From positions 434,001-498,000 of the forward strand of contig NZ_LMAU01000002.1 of NCBI RefSeq assembly GCF_001441535.1: DNA of 64,000 bases. Direction: 5' to 3'. Each line of letters starts with the position of its first letter. Position 1 is the first letter of the stretch. The translations under genes and the position numbers were made by a program. The stretch comes from Tsuneonella troitsensis. GTDB lineage: Bacteria; Pseudomonadota; Alphaproteobacteria; Sphingomonadales; Sphingomonadaceae. Of this stretch, positions 52,247-59,826 are shown in pieces. The notes beneath the pieces were generated by a model. The model was given only the letters and a program-made list of their open reading frames with translations, was not told the DNA's origin and did no database searches.

Positions 52247-52825
52247 ATGAACGTCGAAGCAGGCCATCCCGACTACTACGCACTGCTGCAGGTCGATCCA
52301 GACTGCAACGCGCGCACGCTCGAGATCGCGTATCACTATTTCGCCAAGCTCTATCACCCGGACAATCCGGACACCGCCGACCTCGACAAGTTCAGCGCGG
52401 TCGTCGACGCCTACAAGGTGCTGCGCGACGAGGAGCGGCGGGCCGAATACGATGCCCGCTATTTCTCGGCGCCCGGGCGAACGCGGCACAAGTTCGCGTT
52501 TGAGGGCGAACAGGTGCTCGACGAAAGGACCGCAGTCAGCGACGCGGAAATCCACGCCAGGATCCTGCTCGCGCTCTACAAGCGGCGCCGCGAGCAGGCG
52601 TCGGACGCCGGGGTGGTCGGTTGGCTGCTGCAGGAAACGCTCAACTGCTCCGACGAGCAGTTCGAATTTCACATCTGGTACCTGAAATCCAAGGGTTTCA
52701 TCCAGATCACCGAGCAGGGCACGATGGAAATCACAATCGACGGCGTCGATCATGTCATCACGACCTCGAAGGCGTCGGTCGAGAAACTACGCATCGCGCA
52801 TGCGGCAGCCGGCGACGAACAGTGA
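52247..52825 (+). CDS. J-domain protein
   Basis: The 192-residue protein begins with a DnaJ J-domain: DYYALLQVDPDCNARTLEIA, then the HPD motif in KLYHPDNPDTADL, and AYKVLRDEERRAEYD. It therefore can stimulate an Hsp70 (DnaK) partner. The remaining 120 residues form an alpha/beta segment (LLQETLNCSDEQFEFHIWYL, EITIDGVDHVITTSK) without the zinc centre of DnaJ. This domain has winged-helix character; its role is unknown. The ATG at 52247 follows ATGGAGCGC. A GC-rich hairpin follows the gene. Confidence 0.92.
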   Translation: MNVEAGHPDYYALLQVDPDCNARTLEIAYHYFAKLYHPDNPDTADLDKFSAVVDAYKVLRDEERRAEYDARYFSAPGRTRHKFAFEGEQVLDERTAVSDAEIHARILLALYKRRREQASDAGVVGWLLQETLNCSDEQFEFHIWYLKSKGFIQITEQGTMEITIDGVDHVITTSKASVEKLRIAHAAAGDEQ

Positions 52826-52830
52826 CCGTC

Positions 52831-52863
52831 GAGCCGGGCCGGCTGGATCAGAGCCGGCCGCTC
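52831..52863 (+). terminator. GC-rich hairpin after the J-domain gene, overlapping the 3' end of the S24 gene
   Basis: GAGCCGGGCCGGCT (52831-52844) pairs with AGCCGGCCGCTC (52852-52863) with a small bulge. Only TT follows, so intrinsic termination is uncertain. The distal arm overlaps the last codons of the convergent S24 gene. Confidence 0.4.
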
Positions 52864-53501
52864 TTCCACACCACCCGCCCGACGATCTCGATCTCCGCCA
52901 ACGAAACCTCGACCGGAGGATAGGCTAGATTCTGGCTGAGCAAGATAGCGCGGCCCGGCCCTGGCGCCGCCAGCCGCTTGACCATCAGGGCCTCCCCCAC
53001 ACGCACCACATGGATCCCGTCGCGCAAGGTGCGCTGGGCGCGGTCGACGAGGATTTCGTCACCGTCGTGCAGGACCGGTTCCATCGAATCACCCTGCACG
53101 CGGATGGTCGATAGCTGTCCGTCCGAGAGGCCCTGCTCCTTGAGCCAGCGGCGCGAGAAGCGGAACGAATCGAACGGGCGCTCGTCGGCACCGAGCGCGC
53201 CCGGTCCCGCCGCCGCGCCCAGCGCGAGCCGCGGCACTTCGATCCAGTCGCCCCGCGCCGATGCCACTGGGTGGTAAATTTCCTCCGCACCGCCCAACTC
53301 CGACTCGGGCACGCCGAAGAACTGAGCGAGCTTGCGCCGGTCGCCCTCTTCCAGCTTGCGCGGAGAGCCCTTGCGAATGAACTGCTGCAAGTAGCTGGAG
53401 TTACGCCCGATCATCTCCGACAGACCGGCAAGACTGACGCCCCGCGACTGGGCGAGGTCCAGCAGTCTTGCGCGCGCGGGGTCCTCGGATGCGTTCACCA
53501 T
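52848..53501 (-). CDS. S24-family (LexA/CI-like) repressor with Ser-Lys protease domain
   Basis: The 217-residue protein has an N-terminal HTH (residues about 10-65; GVSLAGLSEMIGRNSSYLQQ, FIRKGSPRKLEEGDR) and a C-terminal S24 peptidase domain. The nucleophile S139 is in VQGDSMEP and the base K175 in ALMVKRL. An AAG sequence near residues 97-99 is a possible self-cleavage site. All features of a self-cleaving repressor are present. Its start codon lies 8 nt from two palindromic operators. It is not LexA itself, whose HTH differs. The convergent neighbour is the J-domain gene; two small unknown genes are divergent. Confidence 0.9.
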   Translation of the reverse strand: MVNASEDPARARLLDLAQSRGVSLAGLSEMIGRNSSYLQQFIRKGSPRKLEEGDRRKLAQFFGVPESELGGAEEIYHPVASARGDWIEVPRLALGAAAGPGALGADERPFDSFRFSRRWLKEQGLSDGQLSTIRVQGDSMEPVLHDGDEILVDRAQRTLRDGIHVVRVGEALMVKRLAAPGPGRAILLSQNLAYPPVEVSLAEIEIVGRVVWKSGRL

Positions 53502-53508
53502 GATTCCT

Positions 53509-53542
53509 TCCTACACGTAGGATTTTTCCTAGACAAGTAGGA
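53509..53542. promoter_or_regulatory. Twin palindromic operator candidates (TCCTAC/GTAGGA)
   Basis: Two inverted repeats lie between the S24 gene start and the divergent small gene: TCCTACACGTAGGA at 53509-53522 and TCCTAGACAAGTAGGA at 53527-53542. The halves TCCTA and TAGGA repeat in both; centres are 19 bp apart, about two helical turns. They overlap the ribosome-binding site of the S24 gene. Likely operators of the S24 protein. Confidence 0.6.
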
Positions 53543-53603
53543 TTTCGCGTGGTGCTTCTGGGCCTCGATCGCATCCAACGAGTCGCACAAGGTCAGGAGT
53601 CGC

Positions 53604-53792
53604 ATGTTGATCCGCAGAATAGAAAAGTTCCTTCGGGATAGCGGGATGCCCGCCACCAAGTTCGGGCGCCTTGCCACCAACGATCCCCGCTTCGTGCTCG
53701 ACCTGCGCATGGGTCGCGAACCCCGTCATGCGACGAAAAGCCGTGTGGAACATTTCATGAACACGTATCGGGAGAACGCTGGTGCGCGATAG
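53604..53792 (+). CDS. Small conserved protein of unknown function, divergent from the S24 repressor
   Basis: The 62-residue basic protein (IRRIEKFLRDSGMPATKFGR, then NDPRFVLDLRMGREPRHATK and SRVEHFMNTYRENAG) is helix-rich, and the FLRDSGMPATKFGRLA segment resembles the first helices of an HTH. The ATG at 53604 has AGGAG six nt upstream, so translation is well supported. Similar short proteins appear to be common in sphingomonads, but no function is known to me. It overlaps the next gene by 11 nt and is probably under control of the twin operators. Confidence 0.75.
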   Translation: MLIRRIEKFLRDSGMPATKFGRLATNDPRFVLDLRMGREPRHATKSRVEHFMNTYRENAGAR

Positions 53793-54120
53793 TCCGGGCC
53801 GGCCTTGCCGGGGGGTAGCGGAGCGTTTGCGCACCGCGCTGGTCATCTTGGCCGAGGGCCATGCGCAAGTCGTCCGCCAGTCGGAACGCGCGTGGGCGAG
53901 CATTACCTTCGAGGGGACGCGGCATACCGTGGAACTCTCCTTCGCCGGGTCAACCGCGTGCGAGGCTGGCGAGCGGCTGATCGCGGCGCTACCGGATCAC
54001 GAATTCGCACTGCCCGGCCAGCTGGTGGCCGATGCCACGGTGACCGCGGTCGATCACCGAATTCATCCCGAACACCGCATGACGATCACGTGCGAGCTGC
54101 TGCTATTGAAGGATACGTGA
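53782..54120 (+). CDS. Hypothetical protein, second gene of the S24-linked pair
   Basis: The 112-residue protein is predicted soluble with alternating beta strands (WASITFEGTRHTVELSFAGS, PGQLVADATVTAVDH, HRMTITCELLLLKDT). No catalytic motif or signal peptide is visible. The start is GTG at 53782, within the end of the preceding small gene, with GGGAG ahead of it. The overlap suggests a bicistronic unit. I do not recognise a named family. It converges on the D-2-hydroxyacid dehydrogenase gene, 25 bp away. Confidence 0.7.
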   Translation: MRDSPGRPCRGVAERLRTALVILAEGHAQVVRQSERAWASITFEGTRHTVELSFAGSTACEAGERLIAALPDHEFALPGQLVADATVTAVDHRIHPEHRMTITCELLLLKDT

Positions 54121-54145
54121 CCGGCGCGGCGCCGGTCGCCCGCGC

Positions 54146-55084
54146 TCAGTACCCGCGGGCAGGATCGAAGATCGGCCCGAGCGGTTCGCCCGCCACATAG
54201 CGGCGGCAGTTCTCGACGAAGCGTTCCGCCGAACGCACGAACATCTTCGACTGCGCGCGGCCCGACAGGTGCATGGTGACCTGCGCGTTGTCGAGCGACC
54301 AGAGCTTGTGGTCGGCGGGCAACGGTTCGGGCGTGGTCACGTCCAGCAGCGCGCCGCCGATCGACCGGGCTTCCAGCGCGGCGACCAGCGCCTCCTGGTC
54401 GATCACCGCGCCGCGCGCGATGTTGACGATCACCGCACTCGATTTCATCGCCGCCAGCTCGGCCGAGCCGATCATCGCGTCGGTTTCCGGCGTGGCTGGC
54501 ACGGCCAGGATGATCCAGTCGAACTCGCCGAGCCGGGGCCGCCATTCGTCGGGGCCGAGCGCGCCCTCGGCTGCGGTGCGACGCACCGGGACGACCTCCA
54601 CCTCGAACGCCTCGAGCCGCGTCTTGACGAGGCCGCCGATCGCGCCGGTGCCCAGCAGCAGCGCGCGCGAACCCGCCAGCTCGATCTTGCCGGGCGAATC
54701 GAGCAGCCACTCGCGGCGATCCTGTGCGCGAACGACGTCGCGGTAGCCCTTGGCGTGCACCAGCATCAGCATCACGACATATTCGGCGATCGTCAGCGCG
54801 TTGATACCCGCGCCGTTGGTGATCGTGACCTCGCGCTCCGCCAGCAGGTCGAGCGGCAGGAAATCGAGCCCGGCGTAAATCGAGTTGAGCCAGCGCAGGT
54901 TTCCGGCCGCGCGCACCGCCGCGATCATCGGTTCCTTCTTGTCGAGGTCGAACCAGCCGATCTCAGCCTCGGGCGCCAATGCCAGCAGTTCCTCGACCGA
55001 GGTGTACCACCGCGCCTCGATCCCGGGCGGCAGGTGCGGTTCGACGAGGGGGCGGACAAGGCCCGACAGGACGGCGATGGTCAT
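54146..55084 (-). CDS. D-isomer-specific 2-hydroxyacid dehydrogenase
   Basis: The 312-residue NAD(P)-dependent dehydrogenase has the Rossmann motif LLLGTGAIGGLVKTRL (GxGxxG), the Arg-containing VNIARGAVIDQEALV, Glu in DVTTPEPLPADHKLW, and a final His in VTMHLSGRAQ. These make up the catalytic Arg-Glu-His set. It probably reduces a 2-oxoacid such as glyoxylate or hydroxypyruvate; the substrate is not clear. The ATG at 55084 overlaps the cysS stop as ATGA, so they are coupled. The open frame that continues to 55903 is inside cysS. Confidence 0.93.
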   Translation of the reverse strand: MTIAVLSGLVRPLVEPHLPPGIEARWYTSVEELLALAPEAEIGWFDLDKKEPMIAAVRAAGNLRWLNSIYAGLDFLPLDLLAEREVTITNGAGINALTIAEYVVMLMLVHAKGYRDVVRAQDRREWLLDSPGKIELAGSRALLLGTGAIGGLVKTRLEAFEVEVVPVRRTAAEGALGPDEWRPRLGEFDWIILAVPATPETDAMIGSAELAAMKSSAVIVNIARGAVIDQEALVAALEARSIGGALLDVTTPEPLPADHKLWSLDNAQVTMHLSGRAQSKMFVRSAERFVENCRRYVAGEPLGPIFDPARGY

Positions 55085-56511
55085 AGCTTCCACTCCCAGC
55101 CCAGCGCATCGCCGTCCATCACCTCGACGCCCTTGGCGGCAAGCTCGTCGCGAATGGCGTCGGAGGCGGCGAAGTCCTTTTCGGCGCGGGCCTGCTTTCG
55201 GCGCGCGATGAGCCTGTCGATCTCGTCCTGGGCGATCGGGGCGTCGGCGGGGTCGATCCGCAGATCGCCGCGCGTCAGCTCCAGCAGGTTCAGGCCGAGC
55301 AGGTCGTCCGCGATCCGCACCAGCTGGATGCGCTTGGCCGCGGGCATCTTCTTGTTCGAGAGCACGCCCTCCAGCGCTGTCAGCACTTCGGGCGTGGCGA
55401 GGTCGGCGCTGATCGCGTCGTCGAACAGCGCCAGTTCCTGCTCGCTGAGCGGAAAGCTGCCCTCGGGCTGCTTCGATACCGCCATGTCGGCCTTCAGCTT
55501 CTCGACCGCCATCACCATGCGCTTCAACCGCACCAAGGCGGCACCGAGGCCCTCCCAGGTGAACTCGAGCTCGCTGCGGTAATGCGCCTGCAGGCACATC
55601 AGGCGATAGGCGAGCGGGTGATACCCGCGATCGACCAGCGACTGGAGGGTCAGGAACTCGCCGGTCGACTTCGACATCTTCCCGCGCCGATCGACGAGGA
55701 AGTTGTTGTGCATCCAGATGCGCGCGCCGGTGTCCGGCCCGCAGGCGTGCGCCTGGTTCTGGGCGATCTCGTTCGGATGGTGGATCTCGCGGTGATCGAT
55801 CCCCCCGGTGTGGATGTCGAACGGGTGCCCGAGCAGCTCCGCGCTCATGACCGAGCACTCGATGTGCCAGCCCGGCGCGCCGCGGCCCCAGGGCGAATCC
55901 CACTCCATCTGGCGGCTTTCGCCCGGCGGAGTGGCGCGCCAGATCGCGAAGTCGGCGGCGTGCCGCTTGCCCTCCACGCTATCGATCCGGCTCTCTCCTT
56001 CGTCGGTCGACGCACGCGCGAGCCGGCCGTATTCGGGCACGGTCGAGACGTCGAAATACAGACCGCCGTCGAGCCGGTAGCAGTGCTTGGCCTCGATCGC
56101 CTTCGCCCACTCGATCATCGCCTCGACGTATTCGGTCGCGCGCGGGTGGGCGAGCTTGCGGACGTTGAGCCGCGCCAGATCGGCCTCGAACGCCTCCTGG
56201 TAATGGCGCGCGATGTCCCAGGCGGACTTGCCGAGCGATGCGGCCGCCTTTTCCATCTTGTCGTCGCCCGCATCGGCATCGCTGGTCAGGTGTCCGACGT
56301 CGGTGATGTTGACCACGTGGGTCAGCTTGTAGCCCTTGAAGCTCAGCGCCCGCCCAAGGGTATCGGCGAAGACATAGGCCCGCATGTTGCCGACATGCTG
56401 GTAGTTGTAGACAGTCGGCCCGCACGAATAGACGCGCGCCTCGCCGGGATGGATCGGCGCGAACGCCTCTAGGCTGCGGGTGAGCGAGTTGAAAAGGGTC
56501 AGGTCGGCCAT
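55081..56511 (-). CDS. cysS: Cysteinyl-tRNA synthetase
   Basis: The 476-residue class Ia synthetase charges tRNA-Cys. It has the HIGH-type motif CGPTVYNYQHVGNMRAYVF, the zinc ligands (Cys in YSCGP, Cys in GWHIECSVMS, and His/Glu in HTGGIDHREIHHPNE), the KMSKS loop GKMSKSTGEF, and a DALR anticodon-binding helical domain at the C-terminus. It is complete. Its probable promoter uses a -35 box located inside the adjacent inverted repeat element, with the -10 only 6 nt from the start codon. Confidence 0.97.
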   Translation of the reverse strand: MADLTLFNSLTRSLEAFAPIHPGEARVYSCGPTVYNYQHVGNMRAYVFADTLGRALSFKGYKLTHVVNITDVGHLTSDADAGDDKMEKAAASLGKSAWDIARHYQEAFEADLARLNVRKLAHPRATEYVEAMIEWAKAIEAKHCYRLDGGLYFDVSTVPEYGRLARASTDEGESRIDSVEGKRHAADFAIWRATPPGESRQMEWDSPWGRGAPGWHIECSVMSAELLGHPFDIHTGGIDHREIHHPNEIAQNQAHACGPDTGARIWMHNNFLVDRRGKMSKSTGEFLTLQSLVDRGYHPLAYRLMCLQAHYRSELEFTWEGLGAALVRLKRMVMAVEKLKADMAVSKQPEGSFPLSEQELALFDDAISADLATPEVLTALEGVLSNKKMPAAKRIQLVRIADDLLGLNLLELTRGDLRIDPADAPIAQDEIDRLIARRKQARAEKDFAASDAIRDELAAKGVEVMDGDALGWEWKL

Positions 56512-56517
56512 CGGGCG

Positions 56518-56546
56518 CGCTTAGGTTGCGCGGCATCCTTCGACAA
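56518..56546 (-). promoter_or_regulatory. Candidate promoter of cysS with -35 inside a repeat element
   Basis: On the minus strand TTGTCG (56546-56541), 17 nt, TAAGCG (56523-56518), then 6 nt to the ATG at 56511. No Shine-Dalgarno sequence, so a leaderless mRNA is likely. The -35 falls in the left arm of the inverted repeat at 56536-56602. Confidence 0.45.
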
Positions 56547-56602
56547 GCTCAGGATGAGCGGGTCTCGATACACGTTCCGCTCGTCCTGAGCCTGTCGAAG
56601 GA
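56536..56602. repeat. Palindromic intergenic element (26-bp inverted repeat, 15-nt loop)
   Basis: TCCTTCGACAAGCTCAGGAT... (56536-56561) and its inverted copy (56577-56602) match at 24 of 26 positions around a 15-nt spacer. The arm core TTCGACAAGCTCAGGA is the widespread palindromic intergenic repeat of sphingomonads and other high-GC proteobacteria (recalled, not searched). No second copy was noticed in this window. Confidence 0.8.
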
Positions 56603-56610
56603 CCGTAGAG

Positions 56611-57285
56611 CTACTCCCAACCTTCCCAGCGGACCACTTCGTCGAGCGGCGCGCGGGGGACGGGGAAGGTGTTGACCGGGTCCTCGCGGTCGCCCCAGCC
56701 GATGGCGACTCCGCAAAAGAAGATGTGATCGTCGGGGATGTCGATCACTTCGCGGATCTGCGGCGAATAGACCGCCCACGCCTCCTGGAAGCAGCAATCG
56801 AGGCCTTCCTCGCGCAGCAGCAGTGCGATCGTCTGCAGCCACATGCCGATGTCCGACCATTGCGGCGGGCCCATATATTTCGGCGTGTGAACCAGCAGAA
56901 GCACCGGCGCATCGAACGCGCGGAAGTTCTTCGCGAACCACATCAGGCGCGCCATCTTGTCCTCGCGCGGGATCTGGAGCGCGCCGTACATGTGCTCGCC
57001 GATCGCGCGCCGCCGCGCTTCGTAGTTGCCCTCCAGCTCGGGCGGATAGACGTGATATTCGGGCGCAAAGGCCTTGCTGCCCTTGGGCACATCCTGCGCC
57101 ACCCGCGCGATGAGGCGCTGAAGCGGGTCGCCGGTCAGCACGATCCCGTGCCACGGCTGGGTATTCCCGCCCGAAGCCGAACGCTGCGCCTTCTCGAGAA
57201 TGCGCTCGAGCACCTCGCGATCGACCGGCTTGTCGAGATAGGCGCGGATAGATCTGCGGGTGGCAACGGCTTCGGTAACGTTCAT
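56611..57285 (-). CDS. Nitroreductase-family oxidoreductase (coupled to cobT)
   Basis: The 224-residue FMN oxidoreductase has TRRSIRAYLDKPVDREVLER, SASGGNTQPWHGIVLTGDP, the middle MWLQTIALLLREEGLDCCFQ and the closing AIGWGDREDPVNTF. It is a paralogue of the gene at 5286. The ATG shares a base with the cobT stop (TGATG), so translation is coupled. Despite this neighbourhood it lacks the specific features of BluB (dimethylbenzimidazole synthase) as far as I can judge. The substrate is unknown. Confidence 0.9.
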   Translation of the reverse strand: MNVTEAVATRRSIRAYLDKPVDREVLERILEKAQRSASGGNTQPWHGIVLTGDPLQRLIARVAQDVPKGSKAFAPEYHVYPPELEGNYEARRRAIGEHMYGALQIPREDKMARLMWFAKNFRAFDAPVLLLVHTPKYMGPPQWSDIGMWLQTIALLLREEGLDCCFQEAWAVYSPQIREVIDIPDDHIFFCGVAIGWGDREDPVNTFPVPRAPLDEVVRWEGWE

Positions 57286-59105
57286 CAATCCACCTCGAAC
57301 AGTTCGGCAAGTTGCTCGGTGATCGTGCCGCCGAGTTGTTCGACGTCCATGATCGTCACCGCGCGCTTGTAGTAGCGGGTTACGTCGTGCCCGATGCCGA
57401 TGGCGACTAGCTGGACCGGCGATTGCTTCTCGATCCAGTCGATCACCTTGCGCAGGTGCTGCTCGAGATACCCGGCGCTGTTCACGCTCAGCGTGCTGTC
57501 GTCGACCGGCGCGCCGTCGGAGATGACCATGAGGATCCGGCGATCCTCGGCCCGCGCGAGCAGGCGGTCGTGCGCCCAGAGCAGCGCCTCGCCGTCGATG
57601 TTTTCCTTGAGCAGCCCCTCGCGCATCATCAGGCCGAGGTTGCGGCGCGCGCGGCGCCAAGGCTCGTCGGCTCGCTTGTAAATGATGTGGCGCAGGTCGT
57701 TGAGGCGGCCAGGCTGCGCGGGCTTGCCCTCGGCCAGCCACGCTTCGCGGCTCTGCCCGCCCTTCCATGCGCGGGTCGTGAAGCCGAGCACCTCCGTCTT
57801 CACGCCGACCCGTTCGAGCGTGCGCCCGAGAATGTCGGCGCTGATCGCCGCGATGCTGATCGGGCGACCGCGCATCGAGCCCGAATTGTCGATCAGCAGC
57901 GTGACGACGGTGTCCTTGAACTCCTGCTCGCGCTCGATCTTGTAGCTCAGCGAATGGCCGGGACTGACGACGACGCGCGCCAGCCGCGCGGCATCGAGCA
58001 GGCCTTCCTCCTGGTCGAAGTCCCACGAGCGGTTCTGCTGCGCCATGAGGCGACGCTGGAGCCGGTTTGCAAGGCGGGTAACCACGCCCTGCAGGCCGGT
58101 AAGCTGGCTGTCGAGATAGGCGCGCAGACGGTCGAGCTCGTCGCTGTCGCACAGTTCCGGCGCGGTGATTTCCTCGTCGAACTTGGTCGTCCAGGCCTTG
58201 TAGTCGAAGCCTTCGGGAATGTCGGTCCAGGGGCGGTTCGGACGGACGGGCATCATGCCCTCCTCGCCCTCGTCCGCCGGCTCGCCGCCGTCCATGTCCT
58301 CTTCGGCCGACATTTCGGTCTCGCCGTCGCCGTCGTCGTCGCCTTCGGACATTTCGCCGGCCATATCGGTGGCCTGCGGATCGCCCTGACCTTCGTTGTC
58401 GTCCTCGCCCTCGTCCTGCTCGTCGCCCTCGGGCTCGTCCCCGTCGTCGCTGTCGTCGGAGGACTGATCCGGGTCCTCCGGCATCGTCAGTTCGAGGTGC
58501 CGCAACAGGTCGAGCGACAGGTTCTGGAACGCCTTCTGGTCGTCGAGCGACCGGGCGAGCGCGTCGAAATCGGCGCCCGCGCGATCCTCGATCCACTGGC
58601 GGACCATCGCCACGCCCGGCGCCGCGCGCGCAGGCACCGGCTGACCGGTCAGCTTTTCGCGCAGGATCAGCCCGAGCGCGGTGGGCAGCGGCACGTCTTC
58701 AGCCCGCATCGCACGGGCGATCGGATCACCGGCGGTACGAAGCTCCATTGCGGCATCAAGATTGCCGCGTATCCCACTGAAAGTGTTCGAACCAAGTGCT
58801 TCGTAGCGGATCGTCTCGGCCACGTCGTAGCAGGCGCGTGCCACCGGTTCGGGCGGCGCGCCGCGCGCGTGCAGGCCTTCGTCGTGGTGGAGCAGCCGCA
58901 GCGCGAAACCGTCGGCCACGCCGCGCGCCTCGCGCACCTGATCCGGCGGCAGCGAGCGCCCCGGCAACGGCACCCGCATCTGCTTGCCGCGCACGGTGGG
59001 CGCATCGGCGCTCCACGCAACCTCGACCTCCGGCTCATGCGCAAGCGCACGGCTGGCGCCGGTCAGCGCGTGCTTGAAGCGGTCGAGGGGGGTTTCGTCT
59101 GCCAA
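57285..59105 (-). CDS. cobT: Aerobic cobaltochelatase subunit CobT
   Basis: CobT works with CobS (AAA ATPase) and CobN to insert cobalt into hydrogenobyrinic acid a,c-diamide. The 606-residue protein has an N-terminal helical domain ([19 protein letters not shown]), a very acidic Asp/Glu-rich linker (about residues 210-290), and a C-terminal von Willebrand A domain with the MIDAS-type [15 protein letters not shown] and [15 protein letters not shown]. The start is TTG at 59105, 6 nt after the transaldolase stop. CobS and CobN are not in the window. The gene reads into the nitroreductase. Confidence 0.95.
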   Translation of the reverse strand: MADETPLDRFKHALTGASRALAHEPEVEVAWSADAPTVRGKQMRVPLPGRSLPPDQVREARGVADGFALRLLHHDEGLHARGAPPEPVARACYDVAETIRYEALGSNTFSGIRGNLDAAMELRTAGDPIARAMRAEDVPLPTALGLILREKLTGQPVPARAAPGVAMVRQWIEDRAGADFDALARSLDDQKAFQNLSLDLLRHLELTMPEDPDQSSDDSDDGDEPEGDEQDEGEDDNEGQGDPQATDMAGEMSEGDDDGDGETEMSAEEDMDGGEPADEGEEGMMPVRPNRPWTDIPEGFDYKAWTTKFDEEITAPELCDSDELDRLRAYLDSQLTGLQGVVTRLANRLQRRLMAQQNRSWDFDQEEGLLDAARLARVVVSPGHSLSYKIEREQEFKDTVVTLLIDNSGSMRGRPISIAAISADILGRTLERVGVKTEVLGFTTRAWKGGQSREAWLAEGKPAQPGRLNDLRHIIYKRADEPWRRARRNLGLMMREGLLKENIDGEALLWAHDRLLARAEDRRILMVISDGAPVDDSTLSVNSAGYLEQHLRKVIDWIEKQSPVQLVAIGIGHDVTRYYKRAVTIMDVEQLGGTITEQLAELFEVD

Positions 59106-59111
59106 GCGCGG

Positions 59112-59765
59112 TTACAGGATCGACTGGCCCGTCTTCGCCCAGTCGGCCAGGAAACCCTCGATCCCCTTGTCGGTGAGGACGTGGTTGGCGAGGCTCTTGA
59201 TGACCTTGGGAGGCGCGGTCATCACGTCGGCGCCGATCCGCGCGCTTTCGAGGACGTGGACCGCGTGGCGCACGCTGGCGACGAGAATTTCCGTACGGAA
59301 ATCATAGTTGTCGTAGATCAACCTGATATCGCGGATGAGGTCCATTCCGTCGAAGCCATTATCGTCATGCCGGCCGACGAAGGGCGAAACGAAGGTCGCC
59401 CCCGACTTGGCTGCCAGCAGCGCCTGGTTCGCGGAAAAGCACAGGGTAACGTTGACCATCGTCCCGTCACTGGACAGCGCGCGGCAGGTCTTCAGCCCGT
59501 CGATCGTCAGCGGCACCTTGATGCACACGTTGTCGGCGATCTTGCGGAGGACTTCGGCCTCTTTCATCATCGTGTCGTGGTCCAGCGCGACGACTTCCGC
59601 GCTGACGGGTCCCTCGACGATCCCGCAGATTTCCTTGGTCACTTCCATGAAGTCGCGGCCGGACTTGTGGATCAACGACGGATTGGTGGTCACCCCGTCG
59701 AGCAGACCCGCGTCGTTGAGTTCGCGGATGTCGGCGATCTCGGCGGTGTCGGCGAAGAATTTCAT
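59112..59765 (-). CDS. Short transaldolase / fructose-6-phosphate aldolase family
   Basis: The 217-residue (beta/alpha)8 enzyme forms a Schiff base at K83 (VCIKVPLT). The start [20 protein letters not shown] with [19 protein letters not shown] and [18 protein letters not shown] are typical of the compact transaldolase subfamily (TalC/MipB). Family members are true transaldolases or fructose-6-phosphate aldolases; the distinction depends on a few active-site residues not settled here. Its leader contains a strong hairpin overlapping the ribosome-binding site. cobT follows after 6 bp. Confidence 0.94.
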   Translation of the reverse strand: MKFFADTAEIADIRELNDAGLLDGVTTNPSLIHKSGRDFMEVTKEICGIVEGPVSAEVVALDHDTMMKEAEVLRKIADNVCIKVPLTIDGLKTCRALSSDGTMVNVTLCFSANQALLAAKSGATFVSPFVGRHDDNGFDGMDLIRDIRLIYDNYDFRTEILVASVRHAVHVLESARIGADVMTAPPKVIKSLANHVLTDKGIEGFLADWAKTGQSIL

Positions 59766-59773
59766 GAAAACGT

Positions 59774-59801
59774 CTCTCCGGAATGGGCGATTCCCGGAGA
59801 G
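59774..59801 (-). promoter_or_regulatory. Hairpin in the transaldolase leader occluding the ribosome-binding site
   Basis: CTCTCCGGAAT (59774-59784) and ATTCCCGGAGAG (59790-59801) form a stem of 10-11 pairs with a 1-nt bulge and 5-nt loop. On the mRNA the 3' arm ends in GGAGAG, the only plausible Shine-Dalgarno, about 8 nt before the ATG. Confidence 0.5.
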
Positions 59802-59826
59802 CCTTAGCTGGTGAGCCGGACGGGTG

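Noticed and set aside
56611-57285. BluB (dimethylbenzimidazole synthase) for the nitroreductase next to cobT
   Set aside because: Sequence motifs look like a general nitroreductase and match the paralogue at 5.3 kb; proximity to cobT alone is insufficient.
56611-58596. Long fused frame reading through cobT into the nitroreductase
   Set aside because: The upstream part is out of frame with cobT; the nitroreductase starts at 57285, where TGATG couples it to cobT. Not a fusion protein.
57423-59807. 794-residue plus-strand frame
   Set aside because: Antisense to cobT and transaldolase; repetitive Arg/Gly/His composition expected from GC-rich codon bias.
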